Shown here piece by piece: positions 1-7,967 of a DNA stretch of 64,000 bases; the first letter of the stretch is position 1, and each line of letters begins with the position of its first letter. This DNA is from Fictibacillus nanhaiensis. GTDB lineage: Bacteria > Bacillota > Bacilli > Bacillales > Fictibacillaceae. The notes below the pieces were generated by a model, which worked only from the letters and a program-made list of their open reading frames with translations, was not told where the DNA came from and ran no database searches. Position numbers and translations under genes: made by a program. The stretch lies in the NCBI RefSeq assembly GCF_019801215.1, contig NZ_JAHVJO010000001.1, positions 62,001-126,000 of the forward strand, in the 5' to 3' direction.

Positions 1-1
1 A

Positions 2-478
2 CTGTTGGGTTTAACGAGTTTTACGGAAGATATGAAATCCAGAGGTTTGGAACCTGCTTCAAAGTTAGTATCCTTCCAAAAAATACAAGCCAATCATAAA
101 TTAGCTAAGAGCCTAGAAATACAACCAAGCGAAGAAGTTTATGAGATTAAGCGAGTGCGCTTAGCCGATGATGTACCGATGGCGATCGAAACGACGTTTG
201 TTCCTGTCCAACTTCTGGATTTACAAGAGATTCATTTAAAAAAAGGTTCTTTATATTCACACGTAGAGAATGCTGGATTTTACATCGATTATGCAACACA
301 AAGTTTAGAAGCTTCCATTGCAAGAGAAGCTGAAAGCGAGATTTTGGAGATCGCTAAAGGTGCACCAGTCTTGCTGATTCAAAGACAAACGTATTTAACA
401 ACAGGTAAACCCCTCGAGATTGTTCACTCCGTCTATAGAGGAGACAGATATAAATTTATGATTGATATGAAACGCTAA
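2..478 (+). CDS. GntR/HutC-family transcriptional regulator, C-terminal part (truncated by window edge)
   Basis: The reading frame is open to the left edge, so only the C-terminal ~158 residues are visible; the winged-helix DNA-binding domain must lie upstream. What remains looks like a UTRA ligand-binding domain: the central segment with YEIKRVRLADDVPMAIE, the SLYSHVEN region and the C-terminal IQRQTYLTTGKPLEIVHSVYRGDRYKF stretch (split here as IQRQTY, GKPLE, YRGDRY) are typical of HutC-subfamily regulators such as NagR/YvoA. It stops 53 bases before the PTS gene and is on the same strand, so it is probably the local regulator of the amino-sugar operon, sensing a sugar phosphate. The ligand is inferred, not seen. 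Confidence 0.85.
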   Translation: MLGLTSFTEDMKSRGLEPASKLVSFQKIQANHKLAKSLEIQPSEEVYEIKRVRLADDVPMAIETTFVPVQLLDLQEIHLKKGSLYSHVENAGFYIDYATQSLEASIAREAESEILEIAKGAPVLLIQRQTYLTTGKPLEIVHSVYRGDRYKFMIDMKR

Positions 479-501
479 CCGATAAGCGTTTTATATAAAA
501 A

Positions 502-515
502 TGAAAGCGTTTACT
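502..515 (+). promoter_or_regulatory. cre-like site (CcpA box)
   Basis: TGAAAGCGTTTACT preceded by A fits the published cre consensus WTGNAANCGNWNNCW at every fixed position. It lies between the regulator stop and the PTS ribosome binding site, i.e. in the leader of the sugar operon, where CcpA would repress by roadblock or at a promoter. Catabolite control of this operon is inferred from the site alone. Confidence 0.6.
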
Positions 516-531
516 AAAAGGGGGAATGAAA

Positions 532-1905
532 ATGGGCAAAGAGCAGCAAATGGCTCACAGTATTATTGAGAAGCTTGGTGGTGCATCCAACATTCAAACG
601 TTGATGCATTGTATGACGAGAATTCGAGTAGATCTGCACGACCCTTCAAAAGCGGATCTAAAAGGCTTAAAAGATGTGGATGGTGTGTTAGGTGTTGTTG
701 AAGATGATACACTGCAAATTATCGTTGGACCAGGAATTGTTAACCGTGTCACCTTAGCGATCAGTGAAGAAACGGGGATGAATATTCATTCTGTGGACGA
801 AACAGATCATATGGATCTTGAACAGATGGCGCGTATGAATAAGGATGCCATTAACAAAAAGAACGCTACTCCTTTTAAACAGTTTTTACGCAAGATTGCT
901 AGTATTTTCATCCCTTTAATTCCAGCAATCGTAGCATCAGGTTTAATCGCAGGGATTACAAACGTTGCGATTCGAATGGGTGCAGATCCCGAAACATCAT
1001 TCATGCAGATGCTGAGTTTAATAGGGTGGGGTGTTTTTGGCTATCTTGCTGTGTTTGTAGGGATTAACACCGCAAAAGAATTTGGGGGAACGCCCGCTTT
1101 AGGTGGAGCGGCAGGGATCTTAATTATTAACCCAGGCTTAGCTAATATAACGGTTTTTGGTGATCCGCTAGTTGTAGGCCGTGGTGGACTTATCGGTGTT
1201 ATGCTGGCAGCTGTTTTAATCGCATGGCTTGAAAAACGTATTAGAAAGTTTGTTCCGGCTGCAATTGACATTATCGTTACACCTACTCTTGCATTATTAA
1301 TAACAGGATTTGCGACGTTGTATATACTTCAGCCAGTTGGCGGATTTTTGTCCGACGTTATTACAAAAGGATTATTGAACTTAATTGATATTGGCGGTAT
1401 TTTCTCTGGACTTATTTTAGCAGGTACATTCTTGCCACTTGTTGTAACAGGACTACATCAAGGACTAACACCCGTTCACATGGAACTAATAAATTCGATA
1501 GGTGATGATCCGTTATTGCCTATCCTCGCAATGGGTGGAGCAGGTCAGGTTGGTGCTGCATTCGCCATCTACTTCAAAACGCGTAACGAACGTTTACGTA
1601 AAGTTATTAAAGGCGGACTGCCAGTAGGGATGCTAGGGATTGGAGAACCTTTAATCTTCGGAGTTACCTTGCCACTTGGACGCCCATTCTTAACGGCTTG
1701 TTTAGGTGCAGCAGTGGGTGGTGCATTCCAAGCGTTCTTTAAAATCGCGACGATTGCAATAGGTGTGTCTGGAATTCCACTCGTCTTCTTAGTTCACGCT
1801 AATCAGATGGTTCTATACTTACTAGGATTAGTGATCGCTTACATCTTCGGCTTCTTGTTCACATGGACGTTTGGATTTAAAGAAAGCATGGCAAAAGATA
1901 TTTAA
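532..1905 (+). CDS. murP: PTS transporter EIIBC, MurP-like (N-acetylmuramic acid type)
   Basis: Imports and phosphorylates an amino sugar. Residues ~1-80 form an EIIB domain with the phospho-cysteine in LMHCMTRIRV; residues ~110-455 are a multi-spanning EIIC domain with the GxGEPLIFGVTLPLGRPF signature. No EIIA is fused, so it must borrow one from another PTS, as known MurP proteins do. ATG 526 sits directly against the AAAGGGGG Shine-Dalgarno, so ATG 532 (7-base spacing, 457 aa) is the better start. The MurNAc assignment rests on the next two genes, mupG and murQ; sequence alone would also allow a sucrose/trehalose-type EIIBC. The TTG start of mupG follows 17 bases after the stop. Confidence 0.8.
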   Translation: MGKEQQMAHSIIEKLGGASNIQTLMHCMTRIRVDLHDPSKADLKGLKDVDGVLGVVEDDTLQIIVGPGIVNRVTLAISEETGMNIHSVDETDHMDLEQMARMNKDAINKKNATPFKQFLRKIASIFIPLIPAIVASGLIAGITNVAIRMGADPETSFMQMLSLIGWGVFGYLAVFVGINTAKEFGGTPALGGAAGILIINPGLANITVFGDPLVVGRGGLIGVMLAAVLIAWLEKRIRKFVPAAIDIIVTPTLALLITGFATLYILQPVGGFLSDVITKGLLNLIDIGGIFSGLILAGTFLPLVVTGLHQGLTPVHMELINSIGDDPLLPILAMGGAGQVGAAFAIYFKTRNERLRKVIKGGLPVGMLGIGEPLIFGVTLPLGRPFLTACLGAAVGGAFQAFFKIATIAIGVSGIPLVFLVHANQMVLYLLGLVIAYIFGFLFTWTFGFKESMAKDI

Positions 1906-1922
1906 CTAGGAGTGAAAGACTT

Positions 1923-2984
1923 TTGTGTTATGGTATTTCCATTTATTTAAGTGAGTCAGATTCTTTCATTAAAAGTTGGATTGAGAAAGCTGCAGAAAAT
2001 GGATTTCAATATATTTTTACCTCTCTTCACATTCCTGAAGAAAAAGGTATTTCGTTTTTCAAAAAAGTAAAGATGCTTGGTGAAATCGCTCAACTTTCAC
2101 ATATGGACGTGATGGCTGACATTTCACCAGCTTCTCTTGAACGGTTAGGACTTCATTACAAAGAATTGCCTCAGTTAAAAGAATGGGGGATCTCTGGAGT
2201 AAGGATGGATTATGGGTTTACAGCTAAGCAGATTGCTTGGCTGTCCTCTTTTTTAAAAATTGGACTGAATGCCAGTACAGTGAATGAAGAGCAGCTTCAA
2301 GAATTATTAAACGAAGGTCTCGTACCAAATCAAGCAGAAGCCTGGCATAATTTTTACCCAAAACCTTTTACCGGAATTTCAAGTGTACAACTAGAAGAAC
2401 GAAATGCGCTGTTTCATCGGTACGGTATAAAAACGATGGCTTTTATACCAGGTGATGCCGTTTTAAGAGGACCGCTGATGGAACGACTTCCAACAATTGA
2501 GGATCATCGTAACAAATCTCCTCTTTTTTCAGCTCTTGAATTAAAACAATTGGGAACAGATAAAATTTGTGTAGGTGATATCCGATTATCAGATCAATCC
2601 CTTAAAGAGATTAAATCTCTTATACAACAGGAAATTCCTCTTTATGCACAGTTTGGAAATGAGTATTCAAATTATTACAATACGGTCCATACGAATAGAA
2701 TGGATGCCGCACAGTATGTGATACGGTCAGTTGAATCGAGAGGAACAGATTTTCCACTTGAACAGGTACGTTATAGTGAAGCAAGCTATCATATGGGTAC
2801 GATTACGGTTGACAATAAGCTTTATGGAAGATATGCAGGTGAACTTCAAATCTGCCTGCATGATTTGCCTGCTAATGAAAAAGTAAATGTGGCAGGTTTT
2901 ATTCAGGAAGAAAGCAAACCACTTCTGAAATTTATTGGAGGCGGTCAAAAATTTGTATTTTTGAGAAAAGAATTTGATTTTTAG
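1923..2984 (+). CDS. mupG: MupG-like 6-phospho-N-acetylmuramidase (DUF871 family)
   Basis: Member of the DUF871 'outer surface protein' family, 353 aa, the usual length. Known MupG hydrolyses MurNAc-6P-GlcNAc inside the cell, giving MurNAc-6P and GlcNAc. The N-terminal GISIYLS strand, a TIM-barrel-like run of beta strands to residue ~230 and a C-terminal domain of about 110 residues fit the family. Start is TTG at 1923 with AGGAGTG 8 bases upstream; no better in-frame start gives the conserved N terminus. It lies between the MurP-like PTS and murQ, so the substrate is almost certainly the phosphorylated muropeptide sugar delivered by that PTS. Confidence 0.85.
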   Translation: MCYGISIYLSESDSFIKSWIEKAAENGFQYIFTSLHIPEEKGISFFKKVKMLGEIAQLSHMDVMADISPASLERLGLHYKELPQLKEWGISGVRMDYGFTAKQIAWLSSFLKIGLNASTVNEEQLQELLNEGLVPNQAEAWHNFYPKPFTGISSVQLEERNALFHRYGIKTMAFIPGDAVLRGPLMERLPTIEDHRNKSPLFSALELKQLGTDKICVGDIRLSDQSLKEIKSLIQQEIPLYAQFGNEYSNYYNTVHTNRMDAAQYVIRSVESRGTDFPLEQVRYSEASYHMGTITVDNKLYGRYAGELQICLHDLPANEKVNVAGFIQEESKPLLKFIGGGQKFVFLRKEFDF

Positions 2985-3026
2985 AGCGAAACAACGGAAT
3001 CCGAAAAACATAGGAAGGGGAACGCC

Positions 3027-3941
3027 ATGGACTTAACAAAATGGGCTACGGAAAAAAGAAATCCAGACACGATAAACATCGATGAACTCTCAACGTTACA
3101 AGTGGTCAAAAAAATTCACGAAGCGGATCTTAGAGTAGCCAGCTGTATTACACCTGTTTTATCGGAAATAAGCACGGTAGTAGAAAAAGTGGTAGGTGCA
3201 TTTGAAAACGGCGGCCGTTTGATCTATATCGGAGCAGGGACAAGTGGCAGGCTAGGGGTGCTGGATGCTTCAGAGTGTCCTCCGACATATGGAACGAATC
3301 CTAATTTGGTTGTTGGTCTAATCGCAGGCGGGGAATATGCGCTTCAACACGCAATCGAAGGTGCAGAAGATGATTTTGACCTTGGAAAGACCGATCTGGA
3401 AAACGTGAATGTATCCGAAAAGGATGTTGTTTTAGCAATTGCCGCATCCGGCCGTACACCTTATTGTTTAGGTGCAATGGAGCATGCAAGAAAGCAAGGC
3501 GCATTCACAGCTGCTCTTGTATGTTCACAACATTCTCCCATGGAAAAAGCTTCAGATTTAGGAATAACCGTTGTCACAGGTCCTGAAGTTGTTACCGGAT
3601 CAACGCGAATGAAAGCCGGAACAGCACAGAAGCTGGTTCTGAACATGATCAGTACAGCGAGTATGATCAAATGGGGGAAAATATACAGCAACCTTATGGT
3701 GGATGTTCAACCAACAAACGCCAAGCTGAAACAGCGTGCAAAGAATATTATCATGGAGGCGGCTGGAGTAAGTGAAAAGGAAGCTGCCCAAGCGTTACAG
3801 GAGCAGAATGGAAACACGAAAGCAGCCATCTTTCAACTAGTAACAGGTGTTTCTGTGAACGAAGCAAAAATGCATCTAGAACTGCAAAATGGAAGATTAA
3901 AAGAAGCCATTAAAAAGTTTACTCTAAATGGAGAGGGGTAG
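3027..3941 (+). CDS. murQ: N-acetylmuramic acid 6-phosphate etherase
   Basis: Cleaves the lactyl ether of MurNAc-6P to GlcNAc-6P and D-lactate in the cytoplasm. A SIS sugar-phosphate domain carries GAGTSGRLGVLDASECPPTYGT (shown here in parts: GAGTSGRLG around residue 72 and ASECPPTYGT around 85) with the family's catalytic glutamate region, and the SGRTPY and TGSTRMKAGTAQK motifs follow. The C-terminal ~60 residues form a UBA-like helical tail also typical of MurQ. Length 304 aa is normal. Shine-Dalgarno GGAAGGGG precedes ATG 3027. It is six bases upstream of the second PTS gene and thus part of the same operon. Confidence 0.95.
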   Translation: MDLTKWATEKRNPDTINIDELSTLQVVKKIHEADLRVASCITPVLSEISTVVEKVVGAFENGGRLIYIGAGTSGRLGVLDASECPPTYGTNPNLVVGLIAGGEYALQHAIEGAEDDFDLGKTDLENVNVSEKDVVLAIAASGRTPYCLGAMEHARKQGAFTAALVCSQHSPMEKASDLGITVVTGPEVVTGSTRMKAGTAQKLVLNMISTASMIKWGKIYSNLMVDVQPTNAKLKQRAKNIIMEAAGVSEKEAAQALQEQNGNTKAAIFQLVTGVSVNEAKMHLELQNGRLKEAIKKFTLNGEG

Positions 3942-3947
3942 ATTGGT

Positions 3948-5357
3948 ATGTTAGGATTTTTACAACGAATCGGCCGTGCGCTCATGCTGCCTATCGCAGT
4001 TCTTCCAGCCGCAGGATTAATTCTGCGTTTTGGTCAGGATGACTTATTAGGAATTCCTTTTTTAGCCGCAGCAGGTGGTGCCATTTTTGGCCATCTAGCG
4101 TTGATTTTTGCAATAGGGGTAGCCGTTGGGTTAGCGAAAGATGGAAGCGGTGCAGCAGGTCTTGCTGGGGCTATCGGTTATTTTGTATTAACTGAAGGTG
4201 CAAAATCATTTGCAGAAAGTGCCTTAGAGTTTGAAGGTAAGTTTGATATGTCTGTTCTGGGAGGGATATTAGCGGGTGTAGTAGCAGGACTCTTATATAA
4301 TCGATATCATGATGTTAAACTTCCAGAGTGGTTATCTTTCTTTGGCGGAAAGCGGTTTGTTCCAATTGTAACAGCAGGTGCTATGGTTGTTCTTGGTTTG
4401 CTTTTTGGACTGATTTGGCCGACGATACAGATGGGGTTAGAAAATGTAGGAACATGGATTACGAGCGCTGGAGCAATTGGTGCAGGGATCTTTGGTTTCT
4501 TTAACCGTTTATTAATACCACTAGGTCTTCATCACGTGTTAAACAGTTTCCTTTGGTTCGTTTTTGGTGAGTTTACTGGTGAAAATGGTAAAGTGGTTAC
4601 AGGAGATTTAGCAAGGTTTTTTGCTAATGATCCAAAAGCAGGATTTTATATGGCTGGATTCTTCCCAGTGATGATGTTTGGATTGCCAGCAGCATGTTTT
4701 GCAATGATTCATACCGCAAAAAAACACCGTAAAAAAGCAGTAGCCGGAATGATGGGTGGTATGGCACTCACTTCGCTCGTAACTGGAATCACAGAACCAA
4801 TCGAGTTTGCTTTTATGTTCTTATCTCCACTGCTTTATGTTGTGCATGCACTTTTGACAGCCGTTTCTATGTCAGTTGCCGTTTTGTTTGATATCCATCA
4901 CGGCTTTACATTCTCAGCAGGTGCCATCGATTATTTCCTTAACATTGGGATTGCTCAGAACGGTTGGCTGTTACTACCGATTGGCGCCGTTTACTTTGCC
5001 TTGTATTATGTAATCTTCCGCTATCTAATCGTTAAATTAGATTTGAAAACTCCTGGTCGAGAAGATGAAGATATGATGATCGCTGAAGCTGCGGCGACAG
5101 GTTCAGTTACGAATGAAAAGTATGAGACAGCAGCAAATGCATACTTGGCAGCGTTAGGCGGAAAAGAAAATATTGTTTTGCTTGAAAACTGTATCACCCG
5201 ATTAAGACTGCAGATTAAGGATATCGGTTTAGTAGATGAAGAAGCTCTTAGAAAAGCCGGTTCAAAAGGGCTTATTAAACTTAATAATCAAAATATCCAA
5301 GTAGTCGTAGGGTCAGAGGTTGAACCGATTGCTGAGAGTATGAGAGAAAAGCTTTAA
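3948..5357 (+). CDS. PTS transporter EIICB, glucose/N-acetylglucosamine family (NagP-like)
   Basis: 469-residue EIIC-EIIB fusion. The membrane domain (~1-365) starts LGFLQRIGRALMLPIAVLPA and contains the GITEPIEFAFMF signature around residue 280, typical of the glucose/GlcNAc class. The EIIB domain (~395-469) has the phospho-cysteine in LLENCITRLRL. There is no EIIA. Start ATG 3948 has GAGAGGGG 9 bases upstream, six bases after the murQ stop. In this context GlcNAc is the likely substrate, complementing the MurNAc route and converging on GlcNAc-6P. Sequence does not exclude glucose or maltose. A terminator directly follows, so it is the last gene of the operon. Confidence 0.85.
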   Translation: MLGFLQRIGRALMLPIAVLPAAGLILRFGQDDLLGIPFLAAAGGAIFGHLALIFAIGVAVGLAKDGSGAAGLAGAIGYFVLTEGAKSFAESALEFEGKFDMSVLGGILAGVVAGLLYNRYHDVKLPEWLSFFGGKRFVPIVTAGAMVVLGLLFGLIWPTIQMGLENVGTWITSAGAIGAGIFGFFNRLLIPLGLHHVLNSFLWFVFGEFTGENGKVVTGDLARFFANDPKAGFYMAGFFPVMMFGLPAACFAMIHTAKKHRKKAVAGMMGGMALTSLVTGITEPIEFAFMFLSPLLYVVHALLTAVSMSVAVLFDIHHGFTFSAGAIDYFLNIGIAQNGWLLLPIGAVYFALYYVIFRYLIVKLDLKTPGREDEDMMIAEAAATGSVTNEKYETAANAYLAALGGKENIVLLENCITRLRLQIKDIGLVDEEALRKAGSKGLIKLNNQNIQVVVGSEVEPIAESMREKL

Positions 5358-5364
5358 ATAGTAG

Positions 5365-5398
5365 AAAAAACACCGTTCCGATAGGAATGGTGTTTTTG
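5365..5398 (+). terminator. Rho-independent terminator of the amino-sugar operon
   Basis: CACCGTTCC/GGAATGGTG stem with one G-U pair and a GATA loop, followed by TTTTTG. It closes the operon just after the PTS stop. Confidence 0.85.
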
Positions 5399-5404
5399 TC
5401 TATA

Positions 5405-5581
5405 TTAAGCGTTCCAATAACCACTAACTGGTACGTTTGCTGCATAACCGCACGGATAAGGGTATGGGTTTGGATAAACACAGCAATTTCCGCCAAAGGA
5501 AACGGCTCCGACAATAATGAGCAGCACGAATAGTACAACTATTAGCGTGAAGCTATCAGAACAGTACTTTCCTGACGACAT
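5405..5581 (-). CDS. YjcZ-family small sporulation protein
   Basis: 58-residue ORF too short for routine calling. After a polar N terminus (MSSGKYCSDS) comes one hydrophobic helix, FTLIVVLFVLLIIVGA, which is the hallmark of the YjcZ/tiny-TM Bacillus family, then a Cys/Pro/Tyr-rich tail (GGNCCVYPNPYPYPCGY). A strong GAGGAGTG Shine-Dalgarno sits 6 bases before ATG 5581. Family members are made late in sporulation and found at the spore or forespore membrane; that role is inferred by family. It stands alone, convergent with the PTS operon. Confidence 0.85.
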   Translation of the reverse strand: MSSGKYCSDSFTLIVVLFVLLIIVGAVSFGGNCCVYPNPYPYPCGYAANVPVSGYWNA

Positions 5582-5713
5582 GGTTTCACTCCTCTTCTTG
5601 CATATGAGAAGCCGATATCTCTCCTCAAAAACAGTTTATGCAAGTAGGATAAGCATAGAAACGGTGATGAACGCGGAATTATAGAGACACATGTCCTGTA
5701 AAAAAACCAGTTT

Positions 5714-6376
5714 TTATTTATAAGCTTCATCAAGAATGATATACAGATAGTCTACGAATTCACCTTTTGAAAACATGGTAACTTGATGAACGTCACCTAG
5801 CTCAGTCCATACAAAAGCAGTGTCAGTATCCGTAGTTTCTTCGACATCAATTGGAAGTCCAGCAAGTTCTAATGCTCGAATTTTCTCTTCATCAAATAAA
5901 ATTTCTTCATCAATCACTGAATAAACGAGGCGAGCCGCTTTACCCTCTACAAACGTGACGGCATATTTCTCATCCATATAATAATGAACAACGGCAGGGA
6001 CAAATTTAGTAGTTCCAGAATAACGAAATTTGATCTCTTCTGATCTCTGGGGTTCTCCCCAGAAAGTACTTACTTCTTTTTCACTAAGATTTGTCACTTC
6101 ACTTGCAACAAACTGGTGATTACTTGTTATGTATTCTTTATCTTCTCCTTCTGGAGGGTCTTCGCTATTTGTTTGGGGTTCAGAAGTAGTGTTCTCTTCT
6201 GAGGGCGTAGCTGTTTCTTGCGTATCCTTTTTCGAATCATCTGCGGGTTCAGTAGTTTGGTCGCTTGAGTTAACTTCGGCTTGAGCTGTGGCTTGTTCCT
6301 CTTGTATGTCTTCTTTCGAACATGCTGATAAGATAAGCGAAGCAGCAGAAAAGATGATAATTAAGTGTTTTTTCAT
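5714..6376 (-). CDS. Putative lipoprotein of unknown function
   Basis: 220 residues with a lipoprotein signal: MKKHLIIIFSAASLILSAC, the cysteine of LSAC being the probable lipidation site. Residues ~20-85 are a low-complexity acidic linker rich in E, T, Q and S; residues ~90-220 form a folded domain ending in FVDYLYIILDEAYK. The longer frame adds nine residues (MIYIKRDIT) before the signal peptide; ATG 6376 with GAGGG upstream is preferred. The domain resembles no family I can name. It would be anchored to the outer face of the cytoplasmic membrane. Single-gene unit. Confidence 0.75.
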   Translation of the reverse strand: MKKHLIIIFSAASLILSACSKEDIQEEQATAQAEVNSSDQTTEPADDSKKDTQETATPSEENTTSEPQTNSEDPPEGEDKEYITSNHQFVASEVTNLSEKEVSTFWGEPQRSEEIKFRYSGTTKFVPAVVHYYMDEKYAVTFVEGKAARLVYSVIDEEILFDEEKIRALELAGLPIDVEETTDTDTAFVWTELGDVHQVTMFSKGEFVDYLYIILDEAYK

Positions 6377-6679
6377 AGTAATATCCCTCTTTATGTAAAT
6401 CATTTTTTAAAACAGATAACAACAATACTAGCAAATGAACAACAAATAGAAAATGCAAAGTTTAACAGATTAAAAAACAACTAGGTTATTGAATTTAAGG
6501 AATCTCAGTAGATCATAAACATAAAATGGTCATAGCATCATTTAAACCGACTTAAGGCTAGTATAACAGGTCTAGAAAGGTAAAACGCATGGAAATATTT
6601 CAATTTATTAACATATACCCTACAATAAGGGATAGACATTCATTCATCATTGAGACATAAAGGATGAAAGGCAGGTGTG

Positions 6680-7330
6680 ATGAGGATGCAATATATTGTC
6701 TACGATTTAGAAATGACAAACAGGTTGTCTGAAATTATTGAGATTGGTGCTATTCGGTTGAGTGCAGTAAATGGAGAAATCAAGCTATTGGATACATTTC
6801 AATCCTTTGTACAACCAAAAATGGATAAATTAAATACACGAATCACCAACTTGACGGGTATAACCAAAAGGGACTTAATCTCCGCTCCTACTTACACAGA
6901 AGCCATTGAAAACTTTCGGTCCTGGATTGGTTTGGAAGAGTATTGCTTATGTTCATGGGGACCAGAAGATAAATGGGCGCTCATTACTGACTCCACTTAT
7001 CATCAAACCGATATTGAGTGGATCATTAATCATAACGATTTACAATTTCATTTTAGCATCCTTCATGATAGTGAAAAAGGATTCAGATATGGATTATCAC
7101 GTGCTCTAGAAGCTGTAGATCTTACGTATGAGGGCTCTAAACATCGTGCATTGGATGATGCGATAAATACAGCCCGAATTTTAACAAAAATATTTAATCA
7201 GATAGAACTGACTAAGAATCCTGTCTCGTACTTGGAGTCAAAGCTTTTTGAGCCTGAAAAATTAGTCTATAAAACAAAGACAGAGGAAGACGTTTCCCCA
7301 TTTGCTTCTTTATCAAAGTTATTTAACTAA
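6680..7330 (+). CDS. DnaQ/KapD-like 3'-5' exonuclease (DEDDh family)
   Basis: 216 residues. Exo I motif is VYDLEMT (D and E metal ligands) near the N terminus, Exo II lies around SWGPEDKWAL, and Exo III is HRALDDAINTARI with the H-x4-D pattern, so all catalytic residues of the DEDDh nuclease family are present. The closest functional relatives I recognise are KapD-type inhibitors of the KinA sporulation pathway and other stand-alone exonucleases; substrate cannot be read from the sequence. GTG 6677, ATG 6680 and ATG 6686 are all possible starts; I chose 6680. It is transcribed alone. Confidence 0.8.
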   Translation: MRMQYIVYDLEMTNRLSEIIEIGAIRLSAVNGEIKLLDTFQSFVQPKMDKLNTRITNLTGITKRDLISAPTYTEAIENFRSWIGLEEYCLCSWGPEDKWALITDSTYHQTDIEWIINHNDLQFHFSILHDSEKGFRYGLSRALEAVDLTYEGSKHRALDDAINTARILTKIFNQIELTKNPVSYLESKLFEPEKLVYKTKTEEDVSPFASLSKLFN

Positions 7331-7549
7331 AGTATTGTTATAAAAATTTTTAAGTTTGTTAAAAATAACTTATAACACAAATACCCATAATAGGACTTTG
7401 TTCCTGTTAAATCGACCAGGTTCGACATAAGTCGTTAGGTATAATGGGTTAAAATCCATAAAAAGTAAGATATGTCGTCATTTGACGAATTGTTTTTGTA
7501 GGAAAATGACCTCAGTTTCGATAATAATGTTAGTAGGGGGTGTTTATTG
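7331..7549. other. Intergenic region, no gene seen
   Basis: AT-rich. It holds a perfect TATAAT (7440-7445) and two sequences matching the Spo0A-box core TGNCGAA (reverse strand at 7421-7427, forward near 7483-7489). These 7-mers are common by chance, so I do not call operators. Confidence 0.3.
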
Positions 7550-7777
7550 GTGAACACTACATATTACATTACCAATAAAAATAATCAGTTGCTGGAGTTG
7601 TTGAACACGATTGATTATTGCTTAATGGACTCAAAAATTGATGAAGTTGATACGATTATTCGTCTTAAAGAAGAATTGTTAGCTAATGATGGCATACATA
7701 TTACCCCGGAACAGATCAATAATATTATCTCTTTATTATTATCTTTCGTTCCTATGACTGTTAAGGAAGTTGGGTAA
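7550..7777 (+). CDS. Small protein of unknown function
   Basis: About 75 residues, acidic and helical (LLELLNTIDYCLMDSKIDEVDTI is a predicted amphipathic helix, split here by description), ending in a hydrophobic IISLLLSFVPM segment. TTG 7547 or GTG 7550 can start it, with AGGGGG at 7535-7540; GTG gives better spacing. A terminator follows 24 bases after the stop. I do not recognise the family. The ~215-base upstream region has a TATAAT at 7440-7445 without a good -35. Confidence 0.65.
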   Translation: MNTTYYITNKNNQLLELLNTIDYCLMDSKIDEVDTIIRLKEELLANDGIHITPEQINNIISLLLSFVPMTVKEVG

Positions 7778-7800
7778 GCTTAAGACGGTAACCACAGATT

Positions 7801-7828
7801 GGACCTCTATTAGAAGAGGTTCTTTTTT
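7801..7828 (+). terminator. Rho-independent terminator
   Basis: GACCTCT/AGAGGTT stem around an ATTAGA loop followed by CTTTTTTT, downstream of the 75-residue protein. Confidence 0.75.
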
Positions 7829-7967
7829 TATATCCTTTTTAGCTTTCGTTAACATGGGTGTGTATATGGGGGTTTAGATTTTATTATGGAAAAAAATGTG
7901 ATTGTTTACTATACTTGAGATAGATGTGTGAATTTTTTGATAGTTTTTAAATCGAGGAGACTAAGAT

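Noticed and set aside
7421-7489. Spo0A boxes upstream of the 75-residue protein
   Set aside because: Only two 7-mer core matches in AT-rich DNA; too likely by chance.
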